DNA of 64,000 nt from Anaerolineae bacterium. GTDB lineage: Bacteria > Chloroflexota > Anaerolineae > B4-G1 > DUEL01. The translations under genes and the position numbers were made by a program. The stretch spans positions 23,433-87,432 of the forward strand of contig JANXCY010000009.1 of the NCBI GenBank assembly GCA_025060135.1, read 5' to 3'. The notes under the pieces are model-generated. The model saw only the letters and a program-made list of their open reading frames with translations. It searched no databases and was not told the origin of the DNA. This document shows positions 28,017-35,698 of this stretch, one piece after another (position 1 is the first letter of the stretch; the number at the start of each line of letters is the position of its first letter).

Positions 28017-29317
28017 CGGTTCAACCAGGACCAGGGAATTAACGGGTTCACAATATCCAGCACGATGATGAACAGGGAAAGCGCGATCAGGATGGCCATT
28101 CCAGCCATATGGATTTTGGCTTCGGTTTCCGGAGCGATACGACGGCCCCGGATGGCCTCAATGAGGACAAACAGGGCCCGCCCTCCGTCCAAGGCAGGGA
28201 GGGGGAGCAGGTTGGTCATCCCCAGGGCCAGACTGATGAGTGCGGCGACGGAGAGCGCCAGGAGAGGGACCCCCATTTCCAGGCTTTGTTGAAGGGAATA
28301 GGCCAGGAGGCCCAGAATCCCTGGAACGCCGACCGGGCGGGCAGCCTCCGCAACAGAGACCTGACCACTGGAGACCAGTCGCGGGAGCATCAGGATACTC
28401 AGGACGACGCCTGCGATGGTCTTTCCGGCGGCCACAGTGGCGCGGGGTAGGGAGTACCGTTCCAGCGATTCCGGGTCGGGCCAGCTTTGCAACCCAATGC
28501 CCAGGAAGCCATGCCCATCGGTCAGGACAGGGGTGGCCATGAGGGTCAGCCACTCCCCTTCACGCCGGACCGTCAACTCCAGCGGGCGCCCCGGGGAGGA
28601 GCGAATCCACTCCCGCAGTTCCGTTGCTCCGTCCTCCAACCGCTCTCCGTTGATAGCGATGATGATGTCGCCGGGGGAGATACCGGCGGCCTGAGCGGGA
28701 CTCCCCGGGACCACTTCCTGAACCCGGACAAAGTAGCGGGTGGGCACGCCGGTCATAAACCCGATCACCAGCAGGAGAAGGGCGGCCAGGATGTTGAGCA
28801 GCGCGCCAGAAAGGAGCACGGCGAGCCGCCACCGCTTCGGCTGCGCGGCCAGGCTCCGGGGATGGGAGGGGTCCTCCTCGCCCAGCATACGGACAAATCC
28901 GCCCAGTGGGAGCAGGTTCAGGGAGTAGATGGTACCGGGCTCCAGTGCGGTCAGCGTGCCGCGCACCCAGGGGGCCGGGGGCGGCGACTCCTCGTCAGGA
29001 ATAAAGGTGGTCCGCCGAATCTCCCCCACGCGCGGAAGGCCACCTGAATGGGGCTCCAGCCGGACCTCCACGGGCTGGCCCGGGCCCAGGCCAGGAGGCA
29101 AGCGAACCGAGCCGGGCAGGAACAGCGGCTGCCCATCCAGTTCCAGCGTTCCGGCCTCCCGGGCCAGGGTGAACAGGCGGGGCGGAAAGCCCAGGCCGAA
29201 TTCCAGAATGTGCACACCCGCCCGCCGGGCGCTCAGGAAATGCCCCAGTTCGTGAATCAGGATCATCGGCCCCAGCATCAGAACCAGGGCCAGTGCCAGC
29301 CAGAGGAAAAGTTCCAT
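28013..29317 (-). CDS. RseP-like site-2 protease with an extended loop
   Basis: Intramembrane zinc metalloprotease of 434 aa. The first helix carries HELGH (residues ~22-26), a PDZ domain spans ~200-275 (VPGSPAQAAGISPGDIIIAINGE), and the last helices carry NLLPLPALDGGRALF, the conserved N..P...LDG motif. Unusually, ~85 residues separate the GFPPRLF stretch from the LNLLPLGGFVRM loop, which normally follow within ~15 residues. The extra segment (GTLELDGQPLFLPGS...) is soluble and Pro/Gly-rich. First gene of the cluster reaching mobB. Confidence 0.93.
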   Translation of the reverse strand: MELFLWLALALVLMLGPMILIHELGHFLSARRAGVHILEFGLGFPPRLFTLAREAGTLELDGQPLFLPGSVRLPPGLGPGQPVEVRLEPHSGGLPRVGEIRRTTFIPDEESPPPAPWVRGTLTALEPGTIYSLNLLPLGGFVRMLGEEDPSHPRSLAAQPKRWRLAVLLSGALLNILAALLLLVIGFMTGVPTRYFVRVQEVVPGSPAQAAGISPGDIIIAINGERLEDGATELREWIRSSPGRPLELTVRREGEWLTLMATPVLTDGHGFLGIGLQSWPDPESLERYSLPRATVAAGKTIAGVVLSILMLPRLVSSGQVSVAEAARPVGVPGILGLLAYSLQQSLEMGVPLLALSVAALISLALGMTNLLPLPALDGGRALFVLIEAIRGRRIAPETEAKIHMAGMAILIALSLFIIVLDIVNPLIPWSWLNR

Positions 29318-29391
29318 ACCTCACCTACCCAAAAGGTCCAGGACAGTTCGTCCTTTCTCCGAAAAAGCCTTATCGCATCTTGGGCTGAGCC

Positions 29392-30513
29392 CTACAACGG
29401 GCGTTCGTAGATGCGGTGAGTCTTATAGAAGTTCACTCCCAGCCCCTCCATCTCCCGCATCATTTTGGCGTTCTGTTCGTTGACCTGGACGATCTCGGCG
29501 TGGCGAAAGCCCCGCTCGTGGACCGTCTTTTCCAGTTCGGTGAACATAATAGCGTCCACGCCCAAGCCCTGGTATTTCGGCAGGATGCCGCCGCCGTTGA
29601 AGTCAATCCGGTCGGTGTGATGGAATTCCCACATAAGCATCGCCCAGCCGAAGGGGTAAAGACGTCCACCGCATTTTTGCAGGGCCCGATTGACGTTCGG
29701 GAATCCCAGGATGAAACCGACGATCTCATCGCCCTTGACGACCGCTTTGGAGAGATCGGGCTGGGTCAGGTTGACGAGCCGGTCAATGATGCGCTGGGCA
29801 TCCTCCCCGGTGATGGGGACGAACTCCCGGTTCTCGGCGAAGGCGGCGTTGTAGGCCTCCACGACGCGGGGAGCGATGGCCCGCATCTCCGCTTTGGTGC
29901 GGAAGGTGAGCACCCGGAAGCCGCGCCGGGCCTTCACCCGTTCGGCGATCTCCCGAATCCGTTCCGGCAGTTGGGTGCTTCCGGGCAGATAGCCGGAAAA
30001 GTAGTCCGTCTGTTTCTGGAAACCAGCCTCCTGGATGAGACGGTCGTAGTACGGGTAATTGTAAGCAATGCCCAGGGCAGGCAGGTACTCAAACCCCCGA
30101 ACCAGCACGCCCAGGGAGTCCCCGGCGGAGAAGCCCTCGGGCCCGCTGATGGTCTCCAGCCCCCGCCGTCGGGCCCAGTCAAAGGCGGCGTCAAAGAGGG
30201 CACGGGAAACCTCCTCGTCGTCCACTGAGTCAAAAAGGGCAAAGAAGGCTCCTCTCTGGCCCCGGTAGGCATTGCGCTTGCGGGGCTCCAGGATGGCGAT
30301 GCGCCCCACCACTTCTTTTCCGATGGTGGCCAGGAAAAAGTCGGCGTCGGAATGGCGGTAATAGGGGTGGCGCTCCCGATCCAGTTGCTTGCGGGCACTG
30401 GAAACCAGTGGGGGCACCCAGTACGGGCATCCCCGATAGAGACGGAAGGGGAAACCGACAAAGCGTTCCACATCCTGAGGGTTGTCAGTCCGGACCTGAT
30501 GAATATGCACCAT
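29392..30513 (-). CDS. GNAT-like acetyltransferase family protein
   Basis: A 373-aa cytoplasmic protein that looks like a double GNAT-fold protein. The N-terminal half has FFLATIGKEVVGRIAILEPR. The C-terminal half has the acetyl-CoA-type loop ILPKYQGLGVDAIMFTELE, then HAEIVQVNEQNAKM and a Tyr near the end. It begins 21 nt after degV, so the two are likely co-transcribed. The substrate is unknown. Confidence 0.78.
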   Translation of the reverse strand: MVHIHQVRTDNPQDVERFVGFPFRLYRGCPYWVPPLVSSARKQLDRERHPYYRHSDADFFLATIGKEVVGRIAILEPRKRNAYRGQRGAFFALFDSVDDEEVSRALFDAAFDWARRRGLETISGPEGFSAGDSLGVLVRGFEYLPALGIAYNYPYYDRLIQEAGFQKQTDYFSGYLPGSTQLPERIREIAERVKARRGFRVLTFRTKAEMRAIAPRVVEAYNAAFAENREFVPITGEDAQRIIDRLVNLTQPDLSKAVVKGDEIVGFILGFPNVNRALQKCGGRLYPFGWAMLMWEFHHTDRIDFNGGGILPKYQGLGVDAIMFTELEKTVHERGFRHAEIVQVNEQNAKMMREMEGLGVNFYKTHRIYERPL

Positions 30514-30534
30514 CGGCGTGGCTCCCGAGAGAAC

Positions 30535-31380
30535 TTACGGTGTAACAAAGTAACTGACGGCCAGCACTCCGGGCCCGGCATGGGTAACGATGGCCGGAGG
30601 CAGTTCGTAGATGGGGACTTCGGGAATGCCCAGACGGGCCGAGAAGTCCGCGGCCAGTTCCCGGGCCGTGGCCTCGGCGTCGGCGTGCATGACCGCCAGG
30701 TAGGATTCCGGGCTGGGGGGACATCCGGCCAGGACCAGTTCCCGCAACCGCTCCAGCGCCCGCCGCCGGGTCCGCTGTTTCTCAAAGGGCTCTACACGCC
30801 CGTCCTGCAGGGTAAGGATGGGTTTGACTTGCAGAAGTCCGCCCAAGAGGGCCTGAGCACCGCCGATGCGCCCGCCCCGGTGGAGGTACTCCAGCGTGTC
30901 CACCACAAAATAGACCCGCTGGCGGGCCAGCAGGTCCTGAACCTGGGCGATGATGGTATCGGCCTCCACTCCCTCCTGCGCCCAGCGGGCTGCCAGGAGG
31001 GCCGCTGTTGCCAGCGGCGCGGCGATGGTGCGGGTATCCACCACCCGGATGTCCGCTCCGGGGAAGTCCTGGGCCGCCGTCAACGCGCTGCGGACGGTGC
31101 CGCTCAGTTCCGAGGAAGGATGCAAGCAGATGATGGTCCGATACCCCTCAGCCAGCAGCCGCTCAAAAACGGGATGGTAGAGAGCGGGAGGCGGCGCTGC
31201 TGTCTTGGGTAACGTCGGCGACGCGCGCAATTTCTGCAGGAACGTCCGGGTGTCCATTTCCGTGTCGTCCCGGTAGGACTCCTCGCCAAAGATGATGATC
31301 TGCGGAATCATGGGAATATCGTAGGCCCGGGCCCATTCGGGCGGCAGGCCGGAAGTCGTATCGGTAACAATTTTGATCAC
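30535..31380 (-). CDS. DegV family fatty-acid-binding protein (FakB-like)
   Basis: A 281-aa DegV protein, which binds a fatty acid and in many bacteria presents it to the kinase FakA. Motifs are IVTDTTSGLPPEWA at the N-terminus, LHPSSELSGTVRSA in the middle and LEYLHRGGRIGGAQALLGGLLQVKPIL. It starts at a GTG with AAGGAG 6 nt upstream. A clear promoter lies 45 bp before it. No fakA is visible in the window. Confidence 0.93.
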   Translation of the reverse strand: MIKIVTDTTSGLPPEWARAYDIPMIPQIIIFGEESYRDDTEMDTRTFLQKLRASPTLPKTAAPPPALYHPVFERLLAEGYRTIICLHPSSELSGTVRSALTAAQDFPGADIRVVDTRTIAAPLATAALLAARWAQEGVEADTIIAQVQDLLARQRVYFVVDTLEYLHRGGRIGGAQALLGGLLQVKPILTLQDGRVEPFEKQRTRRRALERLRELVLAGCPPSPESYLAVMHADAEATARELAADFSARLGIPEVPIYELPPAIVTHAGPGVLAVSYFVTP

Positions 31381-31423
31381 GCTGGCTCCTTTTGTCCCGA
31401 GAGGGATCGTTCCCCCTTAGCGA

Positions 31424-31451
31424 ATTATACCGGACAATTGCCAGGAGACAA
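31424..31451 (-). promoter_or_regulatory. Promoter of the degV-GNAT unit
   Basis: TTGTCT and a perfect TATAAT with a 16-nt spacer on the minus strand, in the 151-bp gap between fdhD and degV. Confidence 0.75.
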
Positions 31452-31531
31452 GGGGAGAGGTGAGAATGCTGGCCGATGGGCTGGCTGTTTCCCTCTCTGG
31501 CGTTCTGCGCACAATCGCGCCGGCCTGCAGG

Positions 31532-32332
31532 CTACTGTTCGTCGGTCTTCTCGCCCTGTACGTCCGGGTGGGGAAGACTCAATCGGTGGGGACTGGTGTA
31601 GACGTGAAAGCGGTTGCCCCGCGCGTAGCCGATGAGAGCGATGTTCCAGAGGCGAGCCATTTCGACTGAGAGGGAAGTCGGGGAGGAAAGGGAAACCACC
31701 ACCGGGATGCCCATTCGGGCCGCCTTCACCAGCATCTCTGAACTGATCCGTCCGGTGGTGAGGAGGATACGGTCTCGGAGCGATTGACCCTGCCGCAGGC
31801 AGAGGCCGGCCAGTTTGTCCACGGTGTTGTGGCGGCCCACGTCTTCCGCCACCTGGAGTAGCGTTTCTCCTTCGGCCAGGGCGGAGGCATGCACGCCGCG
31901 CGCCTGACGGTGGAGGACAGCCGCGTCCTGCAGACGACGCATCAGCCGGATCACCTGCGCCGGGGTTACGATGAGGTCGCTTTCCAGCGGCGGATGGGCC
32001 TCCTTCCAGTCCTGGAATGTCGTCCCGCCCCCGCAGCCGGTGGTCAGCGTGCGCATAACGGGGATTCCCACATCCCGGTACAGCCACACGTCCACGCAAC
32101 GACGGCTCCCGCAGACGCGCACGCTGACCACGTCCTCTATCCCTTCTATCAGCCCTTCGTTGTAGAGAAAGCCCAGGGCCAGTTCTTCCAACAGGATGGG
32201 CGTGCACCGCAGGCCGACCAGGTCCTGTCCGTTGACGGCCAGGGTGATCTCCTCCTCCACGGGCAGGACGCCTTCCACCTGCCGGAGGGAGCCCTGTTCG
32301 TAAATCAGCATGCTGGCCGGGTAGATGCTCAT
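31532..32332 (-). CDS. fdhD: Formate dehydrogenase accessory sulfurtransferase FdhD
   Basis: A 266-aa protein that supplies sulfur to the molybdenum/tungsten cofactor of formate dehydrogenase. Family stretches are LRCTPILLEELALGFLYNEGLI, LTTGCGGGTTF with the conserved Cys, AEDVGRHNTVDKLAG and LLTTGRISSEMLVKAARMGIPVVVS. ATG 32332 overlaps the upstream kinase stop (ATGA); the ORF-track start adds residues read from the kinase gene. No formate dehydrogenase subunit is in the window. Confidence 0.93.
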   Translation of the reverse strand: MSIYPASMLIYEQGSLRQVEGVLPVEEEITLAVNGQDLVGLRCTPILLEELALGFLYNEGLIEGIEDVVSVRVCGSRRCVDVWLYRDVGIPVMRTLTTGCGGGTTFQDWKEAHPPLESDLIVTPAQVIRLMRRLQDAAVLHRQARGVHASALAEGETLLQVAEDVGRHNTVDKLAGLCLRQGQSLRDRILLTTGRISSEMLVKAARMGIPVVVSLSSPTSLSVEMARLWNIALIGYARGNRFHVYTSPHRLSLPHPDVQGEKTDEQ

Positions 32333-33522
32333 CTCAGATACCAGAACTGGTGCTGGGGATCGTAGTCCCAGCCGTAGGCCGAGAGATCCAGCGAGCGACG
32401 CGGCCAGCCTTCCGCCACCCGGCGCCATGTATCTTCCCAGGAACGAATGCCTCCCAGCGCGTCGGCGGCTTCTACATTACATGCGCCCACCGCCACTGCG
32501 GCGGTTACTGCCTGCGCCGGGGACATCCCGCGCAGGAAGGCGCTCAGGAAGCCCGCGATGGTGGCATCTCCAGCGCCCGTGGTGCCGACGACGTCCACCT
32601 GGAAACATGGTGCCCAGATTTCCTGGTCCGCCCAGGCCGTCAGGTCGGACGGCCGCCCTCGTCCCAGGCCGGCCAGAGTCCTGGCATCGCCGGTCCGTAG
32701 ATAGAAGCCCCGGTCCCCCAATTTCAGCCCCACAATCCGGACGCCCATTGCCAGTAACTGGTCGCTGAGGTCTGAGAGCAGAGGCGGCGTGATCCATGGC
32801 AGGATGTCTGTACCCTGGGCCGAACGAGACAGCGCCTCATAAGTGGGCCGACGGAGCATAAAGAGGATTTCCTCAACGCTGGGGAGGAAAATGTCCACGT
32901 AGGGGAGGGTCGCCTGAAGGATGGCTTCCCAATCCGCACGCCCAGCGTCCGATGAGGGGTCCGGGAAGGCCATGTCCAGTGACGTCGTCACCCCCATCTC
33001 CCGGGCCCGGCGGAAAACGGTTGTCAATTCGCGGCCGCCGTCCTCGTACATTCGGCGCATCACGGGTGGATAGCCGAAATGGAAGAGCCGCGCGCTGCGC
33101 AGGAGATCGTACCGGACATCCTCCGCGCTGAACGTATCGTTCGCTCCGGGATAGTGCAGAAATATACGGTCTATCCCGGGAGGGTTGATGACAATCGTGT
33201 AGGAGGTACTGGCGCCCGGATCTACGATCATGCCCGCTACCAGGCCAGGGTCAACGCGGACGACCAGTTGCTGGATGGCCTGCCCGAAGAAGTCCGCGCC
33301 GATCTTCCCCATCAGCAGGGTGCGGATGCCCAGCCGGTGCAGTGCCAATCCGGTATTGGAGACCGGACCACCTGTGGAGACGGTGGCGGGCCCAACGGCG
33401 ATCAGCCGGCCTGGCTGAAACAGGGTTATGAAGACGCCGGGGGAGAGAGAGCCCCATTGGGGGATAATATCCAGGCACAAATGCCCGGCAACCACGACGT
33501 CCAACGGATGCCGATTACTCAT
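32329..33522 (-). CDS. PfkB-family carbohydrate kinase
   Basis: A 397-aa ribokinase-fold sugar or nucleoside kinase. The N-terminal GG motif lies in [17 protein letters not shown]. The C-terminal ATP/anion-hole signature is [22 protein letters not shown]. The end ([17 protein letters not shown]) is an unusual aromatic tail. The start overlaps the transketolase stop by 8 nt (ATGAGTAA) and the stop overlaps fdhD by 4 nt. Next to transketolase, a pentose or ketose substrate is reasonable, but the sequence does not decide it. Confidence 0.88.
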   Translation of the reverse strand: MSNRHPLDVVVAGHLCLDIIPQWGSLSPGVFITLFQPGRLIAVGPATVSTGGPVSNTGLALHRLGIRTLLMGKIGADFFGQAIQQLVVRVDPGLVAGMIVDPGASTSYTIVINPPGIDRIFLHYPGANDTFSAEDVRYDLLRSARLFHFGYPPVMRRMYEDGGRELTTVFRRAREMGVTTSLDMAFPDPSSDAGRADWEAILQATLPYVDIFLPSVEEILFMLRRPTYEALSRSAQGTDILPWITPPLLSDLSDQLLAMGVRIVGLKLGDRGFYLRTGDARTLAGLGRGRPSDLTAWADQEIWAPCFQVDVVGTTGAGDATIAGFLSAFLRGMSPAQAVTAAVAVGACNVEAADALGGIRSWEDTWRRVAEGWPRRSLDLSAYGWDYDPQHQFWYLR

Positions 33523-35518
33523 GCCCCAGTTTCCTCAGGGCCTGTTCGATCACCGCCTGGGGAGTGAAGCCGAACTGGTCCATCAGAACCGGGTAGGGAG
33601 CCGAGGCGCCGAAGCGATGGACGCCGATGACAGCCCCATCCGGGCCTATGTACCGCTCCCAGCCCAGAGGGACAGCGGCTTCTATCGCGATTTTGGGGAC
33701 GGTCGATGGCAGGACGGCGGCCCGGTACTCCGGCGACTGAGCGTCAAAGAGTTCCCATGAGGGCATGGAGACCACCCGGGCCCGCACTCCGCGTTCGGCC
33801 AAGCCCTCCTGCGCGGCCAGGGCCAGATGGACCTCGGAGCCGGAGGCGATCAGGACCACATCCGGGTGCCCCTCGGGGGCATCTCGCAGGACATAGGCGC
33901 CCCGGGCCAGGTTGTCCGCACCCGCCATCTGGCTCCGGTCCAGCACCGGCAGGTTCTGACGGGTCAGCAGCAGAGCCGTCGGGCCATGGCGGCGGCGCAG
34001 CGCGGCCCGCCAGGCCTCGGCGGTCTCGTTGGCATCACAGGGACGGATCAGGACGAGGTTGGGGATGGCGCGCAGGGCGGCCAGATGTTCCACCGGTTGA
34101 TGGGTAGGTCCGTCCTCCCCGATCCAGAGGGAATCGTGGGTCCAGACGTACACCACTGGCAGGTGCATCATCGCGGCCAGGCGAACTGCCGGTCGCATGT
34201 AGTCGGAGAAGACCAGAAAGGTCCCGCCGTAAGGGATGAGGCCACCGTGGAGAGCCATCCCGTTGAGGATTCCGCCCATCCCGTGCTCTCGAACTCCGAA
34301 GCGAAGGTTGCGGCCAGCGGGTGTTTCTTTCTGGAAGTCGTCGTAGCCTCTGAGCAGGGTCAGGTTGGAAGGCGCCAGGTCGGCAGAGCCACCGATGAGA
34401 GTGGGAAGAACGGAAGCCAGCGCGTTCAGGACCATGCCGGAGGCCTTACGGGTGGCCATAGGGCCGTCAGCAGGGGAAAAGGAGGGGATGGCTTCCTCCC
34501 AGCCACCGGGAAGTTCGCCCGACCAGAGACGCTCCAGGAGCGCGGCCTCGCGGGGGTACTGGCGGGCATATTCGGCGAACATGGCCTGCCAGCGGGCCTG
34601 GGCGGCGGCTCCCTCCTCCACCGCCCGCCGGAAGATGGGCAGGACCTCCGGTGGCACCCAGAACTGGGCATCCGGCGGCCATCCCAGTGCCTCTTTGGTC
34701 CGCCGGACTTCTTCCTCCCCCAGGGGCTCGCCGTGCGCCGAGGCGTCGTCCTGTTTGTTGGGGCTCCCATAGGCGATGTGGGTCCGGCAGATGATGAGGG
34801 ACGGGCGGGCGGTTTCCCGGCGCGCGGCCCGAATGGCCGCCGCAATCGCCTTCAGGTCGTAGCCATCCACTTTCTGGACGTGCCAGCCGTAGGCGCGGAA
34901 GCGGGCGGCGACGTCTTCGGTGAAGGTGATGTCGGTGGGGCCTTCAATGGAGATGTCGTTGTCGTCGTAGAGATAGACCAGTTTGCCCAGGCCCAGGTGT
35001 CCGGCCAGCGAGGCCGCCTCGTGGCTGATACCCTCCATCAGGTCGCCGTCGGAGACAATGGCATAGGTGTAGTGGTCAAAGATAGGGAAACCGGGCCGGT
35101 TGAAGGTGGCGGCCAGGAATCGTTCAGCGATAGCCATCCCGACGCCGTTGGCGAAGCCCTGTCCCAGGGGGCCGGTGGTGGTCTCCACGCCAGGGGTCAG
35201 GCCGTACTCGGGGTGGCCTGGGGTACGGCTGCCCCACTGCCGGAAGGCCATCAGGTCTTCCAGCGTTAGGTCGTAGCCAGTGAGGTACAGCAGGCTGTAG
35301 AGAAGCATGGAACCGTGGCCGGCGGAGAGGACGAAGCGATCCCGGTCCGGCCACTGTGGGTCCTTTGGATTATGCTTAAGGAAACGGGTCCAGAGGACAT
35401 AGGCTACGTCGGCCATGCCCATGGGCATGCCGGGGTGACCCGATCGGGCCTTCTGAACCCCGTCCATAGCCAGGGTGCGGATGGTGTTGATGCAGAGTTG
35501 GTGAATGTCAGGTCGCAT
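33515..35518 (-). CDS. tkt: Transketolase
   Basis: Thiamine-diphosphate enzyme of 667 aa that moves two-carbon units between sugars in the pentose phosphate pathway. Motifs are [40 protein letters not shown], the ThDP-binding [19 protein letters not shown]...NDISIEG, and the pyrimidine-domain stretch [18 protein letters not shown] with [18 protein letters not shown]. Length is normal. GAGGTG lies before the ATG. First gene of the tkt-kinase-fdhD unit. Confidence 0.97.
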   Translation of the reverse strand: MRPDIHQLCINTIRTLAMDGVQKARSGHPGMPMGMADVAYVLWTRFLKHNPKDPQWPDRDRFVLSAGHGSMLLYSLLYLTGYDLTLEDLMAFRQWGSRTPGHPEYGLTPGVETTTGPLGQGFANGVGMAIAERFLAATFNRPGFPIFDHYTYAIVSDGDLMEGISHEAASLAGHLGLGKLVYLYDDNDISIEGPTDITFTEDVAARFRAYGWHVQKVDGYDLKAIAAAIRAARRETARPSLIICRTHIAYGSPNKQDDASAHGEPLGEEEVRRTKEALGWPPDAQFWVPPEVLPIFRRAVEEGAAAQARWQAMFAEYARQYPREAALLERLWSGELPGGWEEAIPSFSPADGPMATRKASGMVLNALASVLPTLIGGSADLAPSNLTLLRGYDDFQKETPAGRNLRFGVREHGMGGILNGMALHGGLIPYGGTFLVFSDYMRPAVRLAAMMHLPVVYVWTHDSLWIGEDGPTHQPVEHLAALRAIPNLVLIRPCDANETAEAWRAALRRRHGPTALLLTRQNLPVLDRSQMAGADNLARGAYVLRDAPEGHPDVVLIASGSEVHLALAAQEGLAERGVRARVVSMPSWELFDAQSPEYRAAVLPSTVPKIAIEAAVPLGWERYIGPDGAVIGVHRFGASAPYPVLMDQFGFTPQAVIEQALRKLGHE

Positions 35519-35600
35519 ATAAGCACCTCGCTATGCTGAGATACTCCTTTTGCCGTTGTAATCCAAGCCCTGTTGTAGCCAGCATGGTATGCGTCCACGG

Positions 35601-35690
35601 CCCAAAGTCTGTTTCGCCGCCGAGACGCCGAGCCCGCAGAGCATTTGCTGAGGTCAAACGCTGCCCCCGGCGTCTCTGCGGTCTGTTTGG
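35601..35690. repeat. Degenerate palindromic dispersed repeat
   Basis: The 180-bp gap between tkt and the NACHT gene contains GAGACGCCG (35622-35630) and its perfect complement CGGCGTCTC (35668-35676). Flanking words (GCCGCCGAGACGCCGAGCC, GGCGTCTCTGCGG) have the look of a common dispersed repeat. It could also fold as a terminator for the NACHT transcript, though no T-run follows. Confidence 0.6.
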
Positions 35691-35698
35691 CAGTAGAG

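Noticed and set aside
33827-35269. 480-aa plus-strand ORF opposite transketolase
   Set aside because: Shadow frame in high-GC DNA; the minus strand encodes a full transketolase.
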